From Synechococcaceae cyanobacterium SM2_3_1 (lineage in GTDB: Bacteria > Cyanobacteriota > Cyanobacteriia > Thermostichales > Thermostichaceae), in the NCBI GenBank assembly GCA_012030715.1, contig JAAUUJ010000001.1, positions 1 to 64,000 on the forward strand: DNA of 64,000 nt, read 5' to 3'. Shown here piece after piece: positions 32,048 to 41,118 of the stretch. A program made the translations under genes and the position numbers. Within the stretch, counting starts at the first letter, position 1, and each line of letters starts with the position of its first letter. The notes below the pieces were generated by a model. That model saw only the letters and a program-made list of their open reading frames with translations, had not been told where the DNA came from and searched no databases.

Positions 32048-32509
32048 GCATCCTCTCTCGCCACTAAGGCTACCATCTTGCCTGGGGTCTACACCCTCTT
32101 TACTAGCACGCTGCTTAGCAAATCCATCCAGACATTGCCCACATTTAACTAGGTGCGCAGGTGCTCACTTAATCTAACATTAGCGGATGGGCAGTGTGGC
32201 AGCACTAGCCATAATCTTCTTTTCAGGGATCCTGCTCCCTAGGACTCACACTCACTGGCAGATCCAGATCCATCAACCAGGGGTTTCAGGGAAGGAGAAT
32301 TCCGTCCGAGCTCGGCCGGGTCATCTCTTGGTCTGACTGAACTGGCTAGGGTTTCCCAAACCTGCCATACTAAAAATCGATTATGGAGTCCGGTCTGCAT
32401 CGATAAGAAGGTTAAACCCTCAGCCCCTTTACTTGGCTGTAACCTGCTGGTGCTACCTCTCCCCTAGTTTTCCAGATCCCTCAGATCATTCGTTCCATCT
32501 TCGGCAGCT
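32048..32509. other. Divergent intergenic region, 462 bp
   Basis: It lies between clpX (minus) and the UPF0367 gene (plus) and presumably contains both promoters. No convincing promoter consensus, RNA gene or repeat was seen. Confidence 0.6.
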
Positions 32510-32770
32510 ATGTATACCCTTGAAGTTATGCTCAGAGGCAATCCTGCCCCTTTAGCCATCCAGCGTAAAGAAGAGAACTCTGCTCTAGCTCTCTATCAGG
32601 AGATCGTGGCAGCGATCAAGCAGAGCACTCCGCTCATCGTGGAGCTAACCTGCGATAAAACTGGGCGGCAGCTGTCTGTCCTGACTCAAGAAATTGCTGC
32701 AGTCCAGATTGCTTCTAAAGATGGAGCCACCCAAACGCTGAGCCGCCCAGGATTTGTGGCTGGGAGTTAG
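32510..32770 (+). CDS. UPF0367 family protein
   Basis: An 86-residue cyanobacteria-specific protein with the family pattern MYTLEVMLRGNPAPLAIQRK and VELTCDKTGRQLSVLTQEIAAVQI. Function is unknown. It ends five bases before the ABC ATPase gene, suggesting one transcription unit. Confidence 0.85.
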   Translation: MYTLEVMLRGNPAPLAIQRKEENSALALYQEIVAAIKQSTPLIVELTCDKTGRQLSVLTQEIAAVQIASKDGATQTLSRPGFVAGS

Positions 32771-32775
32771 GGCTG

Positions 32776-33489
32776 TTGAAACAGACCTATCGGCAGGGAT
32801 TAAAGTCTCCGCTGGCGATTGATATCCAGAACTTGACCTTTGCCTGGCCCGGCCAGGCTCCGATTCTGCGCTCCTGTTGCCTTCAGATTCCCAGAGGACA
32901 GCTGTGGATGTTACTGGGACCCAATGGCAGTGGTAAATCTACTCTCCTGCGGCATTTAGTGGGGATTCTGCCTCCCCCTGCACCAGAGATGGTGTGGGTG
33001 GATCCTCCCGTAGGTGTGGTTTTTCAGAACCCGGATCATCAGCTGGTGATGCCAACGGTGGGGGCAGATGTGGCCTTCAGTCTGGCAGCAGAACCCCTAT
33101 CCCTTTTAGATATTCGCCAGCGAGTTGAGGATGCCCTCTCCCGTGTGGGACTGCTAGAAGTGATGCACCGCCCGATCCATAGCCTCAGTGGAGGACAAAA
33201 ACAACGGGTGGCGGTAGCGGGCGCTCTGGCCCGGCAAAGTCAGGTGTTGCTTCTGGATGAACCCACCGCGCTCCTGGATCCCGACAGCCAGATGGAACTG
33301 ATCCGTCAGGTGCGACAGCTGGTGGATCAAGAACGCATCACTGCCCTCTGGATTACCCACCGTCTGGAGGAGCTGGACTGGTCCGATGGGGCCCTCTTGC
33401 TAGCCCAGGGGCAGGTGGTGGATCGGGGCGCACCCCAGCGGATCCGGCAGGGGTTAGAAAAAATCCTGGAGTCACAGGTGGACGCATAA
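32776..33489 (+). CDS. ECF/CbiO-type ABC transporter ATP-binding protein
   Basis: 237 residues. Walker A is GPNGSGKSTLLRHL, the Q-loop FQNPDHQLVMPTVG is typical of energy-coupling-factor ATPases, the signature is LSGGQKQRVAVAGAL, Walker B is VLLLDEPTALLD, and the switch is WITHRLEEL. The probable start is TTG 32776 with GGGAG upstream; no in-frame ATG precedes Walker A. No membrane component is adjacent, so the transporter partner is unknown. Confidence 0.85.
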   Translation: MKQTYRQGLKSPLAIDIQNLTFAWPGQAPILRSCCLQIPRGQLWMLLGPNGSGKSTLLRHLVGILPPPAPEMVWVDPPVGVVFQNPDHQLVMPTVGADVAFSLAAEPLSLLDIRQRVEDALSRVGLLEVMHRPIHSLSGGQKQRVAVAGALARQSQVLLLDEPTALLDPDSQMELIRQVRQLVDQERITALWITHRLEELDWSDGALLLAQGQVVDRGAPQRIRQGLEKILESQVDA

Positions 33490-33638
33490 ATTTTCACGGT
33501 CAGAGTTGTTGTTACTGAATGAGGTCAAGGGGACAACGCACTATACCGTAGGGATGAATGCTTAAATAATTGACTAAAATAAGATGTAGTACTGGTGAAT
33601 TCGATTAGCTTGCTTAGAGAGCGCATAGGAGAATTGCG

Positions 33639-33851
33639 ATGGGACTGTCCGAATTGATCAGCAAAGAACTGGAAAATGCTCGCAGCATTTGCTCTGAGTA
33701 TGGGGAAGGTGATCCCCACTGCCGTGCTGCCTGGGATGCTGTGGAAGAGGTGTTAGCCGCCCGCAGCCACCAGCCCCATCAGCCCAACAGCCTGGAACAG
33801 CACTGTGCCGAGAACCCTGATGCGATTGAGTGCCGCGTCTACGACAACTAA
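33639..33851 (+). CDS. cp12: CP12, Calvin cycle regulatory protein
   Basis: A 70-residue small disordered protein. It has both redox-active cysteine pairs: CSEYGEGDPHC near the N-terminus and HCAENPDAIEC near the C-terminus. The core AWDAVEEV and the tail ECRVYDN are also present. In the dark it links GAPDH and phosphoribulokinase into an inactive complex through oxidised cysteines. A good ribosome site (AGGAGAA) precedes ATG 33639 and a terminator follows. Confidence 0.96.
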   Translation: MGLSELISKELENARSICSEYGEGDPHCRAAWDAVEEVLAARSHQPHQPNSLEQHCAENPDAIECRVYDN

Positions 33852-33897
33852 CTGCCTCTAAGTCATCAGCAGCCTCGTTATCCTCTTCACAACACTT

Positions 33898-33922
33898 CCC
33901 CGCCCTTGACCAGCGGGGTTTC
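33898..33922 (+). terminator. Rho-independent terminator after cp12
   Basis: CCCCGC - 9 bases - GCGGGG followed by TTTCTT, a six-pair GC stem with a short T tract. It is 47 bases after the cp12 stop. Confidence 0.75.
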
Positions 33923-34071
33923 TTATCTATCCCTTGTCCCTGCTCTATGCCTGACCGGGGAAAACTGATATGAGACCGATCCAGATTTTGTCGTAAGGTA
34001 AAACAGGGTAGGCAGTTAAAATCTGTTGCTGATCCGCTGGTGCTACGTCGTGATTTAACACAGGGCAGGCC

Positions 34072-34542
34072 ATGCTACTGATTGGTTCAGGCAATAAATT
34101 CATCTCTGATCTGGAGAAAGCGGGCGCACTTGGAATCAAGGTGCCTCCAGAGGGCGGATCCGAAAGCCATTACCGTCGCCGATTGCGGGGAGCTGGGTAC
34201 ACCGTCACGACCATGTCTGCCAAGGGATTGGGGGATCTCTCCAGTTTCCTGACTCGTCCCCATGGGGTGCGGCCACCGCATCTGGGTAAGCGTACGGTAG
34301 GACACACCGCGAGTGTGGGTGATGTCTATTATTTCCCTCCGCTAATCGAACAGTACGGAGCAAATCTTCCCAAGGACAGCAAAGGGCTGGTGTTCTGGTT
34401 TTATGAAGGACATGTCCTTTCTCAAGAGGAACGAAGCTACCTGGTGAAGCTGTCTCGGCAGCAAAAAAAGGTTAAGTTCGTGGTCGAGGTCAGCCGCGAT
34501 CGCTATGTGCACTGGGCTCCGCTGCAACCCATCAGTGCCTGA
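34072..34542 (+). CDS. ndhN: NdhN subunit of the photosynthetic NDH-1 complex
   Basis: 156 residues beginning MLLIGSGNKFISDLEKAGAL, with the family motifs YRRRLRGAGY, LTRPHGVRPPHLGK and VYYFPPLIE. NdhN is a peripheral-arm subunit of the thylakoid NADPH/ferredoxin-plastoquinone oxidoreductase (cyclic electron flow, respiration, CO2 uptake). It is followed by ldpA and a Ycf45-like gene. Confidence 0.95.
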   Translation: MLLIGSGNKFISDLEKAGALGIKVPPEGGSESHYRRRLRGAGYTVTTMSAKGLGDLSSFLTRPHGVRPPHLGKRTVGHTASVGDVYYFPPLIEQYGANLPKDSKGLVFWFYEGHVLSQEERSYLVKLSRQQKKVKFVVEVSRDRYVHWAPLQPISA

Positions 34543-34677
34543 AGCGCCCAAGGTTCTGCCTATGCTCAGGTTGGTCTCCTCCCGGAGCTATGATAGGGTA
34601 GTGCCGTAGTCGACCGATCCTCTCTGAGCCCTGTAGAATTTTACTTTTTCTAACCGCCCCTCTGGGTGGGCTAGCTC

Positions 34678-35694
34678 GTGATAACTCCGTCGGAATCTCT
34701 GCAGAATCGCAGCTGGTTTAAGCTGATCTGTGGTGCTAGTTTTCATCATCTGCCCTCGGTTCAAAATCTAACATTGATCTACACCCTGGCTGGGGCGGAT
34801 TGTATTGACCTGGCCGCCGATCCAGCGAATGTCCGCGCTGCAGTTCAGGGCATCGAGATGGCTCTGGAGCATGATCCCCGGATCACCCGGCCCTGGTTAA
34901 TGGTCAGCTTCAATGATGGTGAGGATCCTCACTTTCGCAAAGCCCAGCTCTCTCAACTCGGGTGTCCTGCTGACTGTCCACAGCCCTGTCTGGCAGTATG
35001 CCCACCTCATGCCATTGCTCCTGGGGGGGGAGCTGCAATTCGGATCGAGGACCCTCTGTGTTACGGTTGTGGTCGCTGCCAGCCTGTTTGCCCCCATGAG
35101 CGGCTGGAGATGTGGAGCTATCAGGTGCAGGTGCAGGAGGTGATGCCTGAACTGATGCAGACAGGGATTCAGGCGATTGAAATCCATACGCGGGTTGGAC
35201 GCCTGGCGGAATTTACTTCCCTCTGGAGCCAGCTTCAAACCTGGATCCCTGACCTGGAGGCCATCTCCATTAGTTTCAATGATCATCCTTATCTGCAAGA
35301 CTACCTGAAATCCCTGGTGGCCTGTCTTCAACCTTTCCCTCGTCACCTGATCTGGCAGGCGGACGGTCGTCCTATGAGTGGTGATATTGGAGCCGGAACA
35401 ACCCAAAAGACGCTACATCTAGCCAAAAAAGTGTTGGCCATGCATCTACCGGGACATGTTCAACTTGCGGGCGGCACAAACCAGGCTACGATCCCGCTTG
35501 TGGGATCTGATCTGGAGATTGCGGGAGTGGCCTACGGTAGTTTTGCCCGTCAGCTGGTTGCAGCTGCAGTCGAGAATGGGGCTCTGATCGAGTCCTCTGA
35601 AGCTTTACAGCTCGCTTGGCGGCAGGCCTCTCAACTGGTGGGGCAGGTTAAATCCCGCTCATCTCCCGCTCAACCTGTGCAGTTACCTGCTTGA
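34678..35694 (+). CDS. ldpA: LdpA, light-dependent period Fe-S protein
   Basis: 338 residues from GTG 34678. Two ferredoxin-like [4Fe-4S] motifs appear: CPADCPQPCLAVCP and CYGCGRCQPVCP. The flanks LAGADCIDLAADP and the C-terminal QLAGGTNQATI match LdpA. In Synechococcus it senses redox state and passes light input to the circadian clock. It follows ndhN by 135 bases. Confidence 0.9.
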   Translation: MITPSESLQNRSWFKLICGASFHHLPSVQNLTLIYTLAGADCIDLAADPANVRAAVQGIEMALEHDPRITRPWLMVSFNDGEDPHFRKAQLSQLGCPADCPQPCLAVCPPHAIAPGGGAAIRIEDPLCYGCGRCQPVCPHERLEMWSYQVQVQEVMPELMQTGIQAIEIHTRVGRLAEFTSLWSQLQTWIPDLEAISISFNDHPYLQDYLKSLVACLQPFPRHLIWQADGRPMSGDIGAGTTQKTLHLAKKVLAMHLPGHVQLAGGTNQATIPLVGSDLEIAGVAYGSFARQLVAAAVENGALIESSEALQLAWRQASQLVGQVKSRSSPAQPVQLPA

Positions 35695-35732
35695 TATGCC
35701 CCCAAGTTTTTGAAAGCCCTTTTACACTAGCC

Positions 35733-37619
35733 ATGTCTGCAGTCTCTTTTCCCCTTCTGTTCATCCTCCAGATCCCCCCCCTTCTGAGATCCGTGAGGCC
35801 ACCAGGGAAGCTTCCCGCGATGCCTGGCCCTTTCAGACGCAGGTCACGGATGATCTGGCAGAGTTACTTCAGATTCTTCCTCCATCGATTCAGGCAGCTC
35901 TGGAAGCGCATCCGCAGCTGGATCAGCTGATTGAGGTGGTTATGGATCTGGGTCGTCGCCCCGAGGCCCGGTTTCCTCAGGAAGCTCATTATCTCTCAGA
36001 AAGTCCTGTTGGTCGCACTGATCTGGACTACACGATCCAGAGGGTGGGTGAGTTTAGCACCGATAACCGTGCCGGAATTGAGTCCACCCTGCACCGGATC
36101 AGTGCCATCCGCAATCGTCAGGGGGCCATTATTGGTCTCACCTGCCGCGTGGGTCGCTGTGTGATTGGGGTGATCAGCATTATCCGTGATTTGGTGGAGC
36201 TGGGGCGCTCCCTGCTGTTGATGGGCAGACCGGGGGGTGGGTAAAACCACAGCGCTCCGGGAGATCGCACGGGTGCTGGCGGATGATTTTCATAAGCGTG
36301 TGGTGATCATTGACACTTCTAATGAGATTGCTGGAGACGGAGATATTCCCCATCCAGGGATTGGCCGCGCCCGCCGGATGCAGGTGGCAACTCCAGAACT
36401 GCAGCACAAGGTGATGATCGAGGCGGTGGAAAACCACATGCCAGAGGTGGTGGTCATTGACGAGATCGGGACGGAGTTAGAGGCGCTGGCCTCCCGCACC
36501 ATTGCCGAACGGGGGGTACAACTGGTGGCCACAGCCCACGGCAATCAGATCGCCAATCTGATCAAAAACCCAATGCTGGCGGATCTGGTGGGTGGCATTC
36601 AGTCGGTCACCCTGGGAGATGATGAAGCGCGGCGGCGGGGAAGCCAGAAAAGTGTGCTGGAGCGCAAGGCCCCGCCTACCTTTGAGATTGCAGTAGAAAT
36701 GCTGGAGCGAACCCGGTGGGTGGTGCATGAGGATGTGGCCACCACGGTGGATCAACTCTTGCGTGGGCGAGAAGCCCCGGTGCAGATCCGCAGTCTGGAT
36801 GCCGAGGGACAGGTGCTGATCAGTCGTCCTCAGGCTCTGGGCCCCCAATGGCCGCCTCCGAGTGAAAGGAGTCGCAGTTCCCACCATCGATCTGGAGGAT
36901 GGCGGCGTACGGGACGCATGGAGGCTCCTCCGTTTAACCCCCTTCTGGGTCGGGACTCGAATCAGATGCCTCTCCTGGGTAGCCCCAAGACCGATCTCCA
37001 GTCTCGCCTTGCGTCCCCTTCCAGTGATGATCTGGACCACGCCGAGTTTGCTGCGCTTTTACCGGATGCGGCAGACTATGATGCCTATGGACCCGAGCCT
37101 CAGGATCAGACGCTGGTCGTTTATCCCTACGGAGTGAGCCGCGATCATATTCAGCAGGTGGCCCAGACCTTCAAGCTACAGGTGGAGGTGACCAAGGAGC
37201 TGGACATGGCGGATGTGATTCTGGCGCTGCGTTCCCAGGTGCGAAACCGCTCCAAGATCCAGCAGCTGGCCCAGGCCAGACAGATCCCGATTCACACGCT
37301 GAAGTCCAATACGCTGCTCTGTGTTACCCGTACCCTTCGGCGGTTGCTGAACTTAGATCCGGGAGCCGATTCAATGGAAGCAGAGCTGGATCTGTTGATC
37401 CAGGCAGCGGGAGAAGATGAAGCCGAAGCTCTGGAAGAAGCACGGTTGGCAGTGGAACAGATCGTGATCCCCAAGGCGCAACCTGTGGAACTCCTGCCCC
37501 GTACTGCCATCGTCCGGCGGCTGCAACATGAACTGGTGGAGCATTATCACCTCAAGGCAGAGAGCTTTGGCGAAGAACCCTATCGCCGCCTGCGCATCTA
37601 TCCGGAGCGGGGGAGGTGA
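35733..37619 (+). CDS. Ycf45-like AAA ATPase with C-terminal R3H domain, two frameshifts
   Basis: One gene read from ORFs in three frames. The start MSAVSFP (ATG 35733) shifts at CCCC 35751-35754 (one C missing) to PSVHPPDPPPSEIREATREA. The second shift is at six Gs (36232-36237, one G too many), restoring LLMGRPGVGKTTALREIA. Walker B is VVVIDEIGTELEA. The C-terminal part (VVYPYGVSRDHI to LVEHYHLKAESFGEEPYRRLRIY) carries the R3H single-strand nucleic-acid-binding domain. This family usually sits near ldpA and ndhN. The ATPase resembles stage III sporulation AA/Ycf45 proteins; the cellular role is unknown. Confidence 0.85.
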
Positions 37620-38146
37620 GTGTAGGCTTGCACCTGCTGTTGCAGAACTGTCAGAGCCGTTGAGCGTTGATATCTCCCTGCTATCCAGCTCCAGCCCAGC
37701 ACACTATCTGGATCTCCCCATAGCTGCGTGTGGGAGACAAATGGATCCGCGTAGAACTGGGCTATCCCGCCCCCCCAGAACAGTCCATTGGCATGGGTTT
37801 CCAGATCATGACTGAGGCGGATCACAGGACAGGACAACCAGAGGGGAACGCACCATCCATCCACTGCGATCAGGGCAACCACCGATCCGGACCAGAGCTG
37901 GGTCAGTCCTAAAGCACCCACCACACCTGCACTGAAGGCCAGGATCAGCAGAGAAGCAGTGGGGACAATCTGCGGTTGCAACCAGGAATGCACTGCCCAG
38001 CTATTCCAGACGCCAATTTCAGGTGGAACCCAGAGACAAGATGGATCAAGGCTGCGTTGGATCCATTCCCGGGCCTGACGATTGGCAGCGACAGCGGGGG
38101 GGGCCCATGCTTCTCCAGGCAGGATCACCAGGATGGGAGTTGTCAT
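37598..38146 (-). CDS. Conserved hypothetical protein with one or two membrane segments
   Basis: 182 residues starting MTTPILVILPGEAW. A hydrophobic stretch (about residues 63-95, SLLILAFSAGVVGALG and SVVALIAVDGW) may be membrane-buried. No catalytic motif was recognised. Its ATG overlaps the pmbA stop by one base (ATGA-type), so it is translationally coupled to pmbA. Its 3' end overlaps the convergent Ycf45-like gene by 22 bases. Confidence 0.65.
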   Translation of the reverse strand: MTTPILVILPGEAWAPPAVAANRQAREWIQRSLDPSCLWVPPEIGVWNSWAVHSWLQPQIVPTASLLILAFSAGVVGALGLTQLWSGSVVALIAVDGWCVPLWLSCPVIRLSHDLETHANGLFWGGGIAQFYADPFVSHTQLWGDPDSVLGWSWIAGRYQRSTALTVLQQQVQAYTHLPRSG

Positions 38147-39504
38147 CAGCCTGCGGTGACAGAAATATCTTCGATGCGCAGGGCCGGAAAGGCTGTGGTG
38201 CCCTCAAAGACGGTGACTTCCTCAGAGACCGCCGAGAGATTGCGCAGACAGTCGTAGAGGTTTCCCGCCAATGTTGTTTCCATGATGGGCCGCTTCTCAC
38301 CCTGCTTAAGGAGAAAGCCCCCCTTCACCACCCCAGAAAAGTCGCCGGTGATCGGATTACTACTGCCGGAAAAACGGGTGACAATAATGGCCCGATCGAC
38401 ATCGTAAAGTTTGGACATGGGCGTGGATCCTGGCGCAACTCGCAAACAGGCAGGGCCAACCGCAGGCAGAGATCCCGCCCCCCCCTGAGCATGACCGTTG
38501 GACTGGATCCCAACATTGCGGGCTTCGTAGCTGTTGTAGAGAAAGTTGCAGAGCATGCCTTCATTGACCAGGGGTGTGACCTGACGGGGCAGCCCTTCGC
38601 GATCAAAGGGATCGAGGGGATAGTCTGGCAATCCGGTTCCCTCTTCAATCAGGGTGAATAACGGACTGGCAATCAGCTGGCCCATTTTCTGAGCCAGGGG
38701 GCTCTTACCTTTGCGCACACTGTCCGCCCCGAGCACGTAGATCAGATCATCCAGAAATTCTCCCAGGGTATCGGGAGGCAGAATGATCGTGCCCCGGAAA
38801 CTTTCCCCCTGCTTGGCGCCCAGAGCCCCCAGGCATTTGATGGCAAACCGATCAAAGGCTTTTTCCAACGCCGGGATCAGCAACTCAGCCCGTTGTACGG
38901 TGTCGCCATCGTAGGCAAAACTCCCGACATCTTCTCCATCAATGGCCATCCCAAACAAAGAGCCACTGGCTTCGGCGCTGTGATCGCTGGCGCGGATCCC
39001 CTGGGAGGAGGCAATCGCCACGACTTCTTCTGCAACCCCAATCGAGCCACTGTCAATGGTGATGCGCTGATCCTGTTGCCGCACCCGTTCCACAAGTTCA
39101 GTGCCCCAGCGGGTCAGGGTTTCAATATCCAGGGAGAGTAAATCGGGATCGGGGGTAGGTGAGGTAACGGTTATGGGTTGCGGATCGGGGAGAGCATTGA
39201 GAGGATCTGCGGGGGAAAGACGGGCGATGGTTACTGCTTCAGAGGCGATCTCGGCCAGTTCATCAGGATTATTGGAGGTGGCAAACCCCTGCCGCCCTTG
39301 GACGATCACACGAATGCCAAAAAGAGTCTCGGAGGTGACGCTGGTCAGGTTCAGATCATTTTTCTCAAAGGCTACTTCGGTTTCGCGGTCGGCGGTGGCA
39401 AAGACCTCAGCTTGATCGGCTCCGGCAGCTAACGCCTTGTTCACCCCTTGCTCACAGAGATCCAGAAGATTGGCTTGCGAGATCAGCGAGCTATTCATAG
39501 ACAT
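38146..39504 (-). CDS. pmbA: PmbA/TldD family metalloprotease-like protein
   Basis: About 452 residues with the PmbA/TldE layout: N-terminal GADQAEVFATADRETEVAFEKN, central STEGI-like region (VAIASSQGIRASDHSAEASG) and C-terminal ARVPAG-like LPAVGPACLRVAPG with FSGSSNPITGDFSGVVKGGFL. The family includes TldE partners of TldD, which cleave modified peptides. There is no TldD gene in the window. A start at ATG 39498 is equally possible. It forms a coupled pair with the downstream hypothetical gene. Confidence 0.88.
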   Translation of the reverse strand: MSMNSSLISQANLLDLCEQGVNKALAAGADQAEVFATADRETEVAFEKNDLNLTSVTSETLFGIRVIVQGRQGFATSNNPDELAEIASEAVTIARLSPADPLNALPDPQPITVTSPTPDPDLLSLDIETLTRWGTELVERVRQQDQRITIDSGSIGVAEEVVAIASSQGIRASDHSAEASGSLFGMAIDGEDVGSFAYDGDTVQRAELLIPALEKAFDRFAIKCLGALGAKQGESFRGTIILPPDTLGEFLDDLIYVLGADSVRKGKSPLAQKMGQLIASPLFTLIEEGTGLPDYPLDPFDREGLPRQVTPLVNEGMLCNFLYNSYEARNVGIQSNGHAQGGAGSLPAVGPACLRVAPGSTPMSKLYDVDRAIIVTRFSGSSNPITGDFSGVVKGGFLLKQGEKRPIMETTLAGNLYDCLRNLSAVSEEVTVFEGTTAFPALRIEDISVTAG

Positions 39505-39514
39505 TCCTTTGGCA

Positions 39515-39678
39515 ATGGCACTGCTAGAAGTTTGGCATATTGGGGAGCCTTCACCAGCGGTGGGTTAAAACTTAGGGATGCGCTAGGTGACAGGATCACG
39601 GATGAAGAAGCCAGGGAATTGTTGAAATCGATCCTGGAGGTTCAGTTAGAAAACCAGCGAAGTGGGGATAGATCTTGA
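39515..39678 (+). CDS. Small hypothetical protein, about 54 residues, one frameshift
   Basis: ATG 39515 gives MALLEVWHIGEPSPAVG and stops; the next frame continues LKLRDALGDRITDEEARELLKSILE to the TAA-free end at TGA 39678. Adding one T at 39565-39566 (GGT TTA AAA CTT) joins them smoothly. The amphipathic acidic helix at the C-terminus looks like real protein. The family is unknown. It is divergent from pmbA with only 10 bases between starts, which makes the reading less certain. Confidence 0.45.
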
Positions 39679-39775
39679 AGGTCTGGGGTAATCTTGTCTG
39701 CAGGGAAGGTTGATCAAGCAATAACCTGATGATCAATCCCTTTGCCTGGCTCCGGATCACTCATCTGTTATCGCA

Positions 39776-40027
39776 ATGATCACCGCATTTAATCTCTGGG
39801 GACAGTTTCAGGATCGGCGGCTGGAGTTTCAATTGCGGGAATATTTCTGGTCTAAGGAACAAAGGCTGATCCAGATTGGATTTGTCTTAATCAGTATATT
39901 GGCTCTGATGCGGTTTTTATCTGACTATATCCTGCTCCATTTCCCTATTAAGGATATTATTGCGGTTCGCCTGATCCTTGCGGGCCTATCACTATTTTTT
40001 GCAGGAATTTTAGAACTCCATCAATGA
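39776..40027 (+). CDS. Small two-helix membrane protein, unknown
   Basis: 83 residues, MITAFNLWGQFQDRRLEF, then two hydrophobic helices (about 35-53, IGFVLISILALMRFL; about 61-80, IIAVRLILAGLSLFFAGIL). No family is recognised. Its 3' end overlaps the DUF3326 gene by seven bases in convergent orientation. Confidence 0.5.
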   Translation: MITAFNLWGQFQDRRLEFQLREYFWSKEQRLIQIGFVLISILALMRFLSDYILLHFPIKDIIAVRLILAGLSLFFAGILELHQ

Positions 40028-41076
40028 TCCCTTCCATCTTTCTCCTTTATATCCATCAAAGATCGGATCGAAATCCCAGCCCGATGTGCTGTTACGGCAC
40101 CGATTGCCTCCAAATATGATCTTACTCTTAAGACCTTGATCCCCAGATCCTCAGGAAAAACCTGTAGGGAAGTCGTATTTTCCTCAACAGCAATCAAGAG
40201 TGGGGGCTGCGCTCGAGAAGCCAGATGCAAAATCCCTGGACCACCAAAAGCTGACGCTGGAGAGATCACGACATCCACATCTTCAACACGCAGATCCCCA
40301 GCTCGTGCCGGGTCTTCAGAGTTAACAAATTGGGGTGCATAACTCAACCCCGCCAGCACCGACGGTAAAAAGGTGTAGCCCACGGACTCAGCCGCAGCCC
40401 GAGGATGGACCGGAACCAATTCCCCCATCTGAAAGGCCGGAGCATGGGCCGCCGGGATCCCCAATTCCCGCACCAGCAGATGACTGATCACCGCCTCGAC
40501 CCCCGCCAACGGATCTACCCCCGCTCCCTGGTCATACGCACTAAAATCCAGATCATCGGGAAACCTGGCCACCACCGCAATTGCCGTTGCTCCTTCCCGC
40601 AGCAGCTGTCTTGCCCCCGTCAATAATGCCTCTGGATCCGCCAGCAAACCTTGACTCGTTCCGGCAGGCGTGATCAGTGTAGAAACCCCCAAAGGACGTT
40701 CCGTCATTCTCCAGGCATGGATCTCCAGTCCCAGCGTCGCCTGAGCAGCCTGGATCACCAGCAGGTGTTGGAGCTTAAGATCAGGTTCCAGAGCGGCATC
40801 TAGCAAGACTCCCACTCGGTTCTGACGCCCGGGGCGCAATCCCCATACCCCCCGACAAAACTGATCCAGACTATATCCCTCTACATAGAGAGCATTGGCG
40901 ATCGGCCAGAAGAGACTGGCACCGTTCAAGACATTGGGATGGGTGATCAGCCGATCCACAGCCGCTGCCAGGGTGCGGGCCACGGGAATCGCATCTCCAG
41001 CAAAGCCTCCCATGCGGGCCCCAATGCCTGTGGGGATCAACAACAAAGCCGTGTAGTCAGCAGGGGCGGGGATCAT
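40021..41076 (-). CDS. DUF3326 family protein
   Basis: 351 residues. Opening TALLLIPTGIGARMGGFAGDA, then DRLITHPNVLNGASLFWPI and NALYVEGY, and later VVARFPDDLD, GQGVDPLAG-like GAGVDPLAGVEAVISHLL and SPASAFGGPGIL, which are the conserved blocks of DUF3326. The family is found mainly in cyanobacteria and plants; function is unknown. It resembles CobT-type phosphoribosyltransferases only weakly. It is divergent from the helicase-like gene with 42 bases between. Confidence 0.85.
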   Translation of the reverse strand: MIPAPADYTALLLIPTGIGARMGGFAGDAIPVARTLAAAVDRLITHPNVLNGASLFWPIANALYVEGYSLDQFCRGVWGLRPGRQNRVGVLLDAALEPDLKLQHLLVIQAAQATLGLEIHAWRMTERPLGVSTLITPAGTSQGLLADPEALLTGARQLLREGATAIAVVARFPDDLDFSAYDQGAGVDPLAGVEAVISHLLVRELGIPAAHAPAFQMGELVPVHPRAAAESVGYTFLPSVLAGLSYAPQFVNSEDPARAGDLRVEDVDVVISPASAFGGPGILHLASRAQPPLLIAVEENTTSLQVFPEDLGIKVLRVRSYLEAIGAVTAHRAGISIRSLMDIKEKDGRDH

Positions 41077-41118
41077 CTCGTGCCAGAATCAGGCCAGGGC
41101 ATTCCCAGGGGGCATGGA

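Noticed and set aside
36946-36966. Possible tRNA T-arm (ACTCGAATC)
   Set aside because: It lies inside the Ycf45-like coding frame and no cloverleaf can be built around it.
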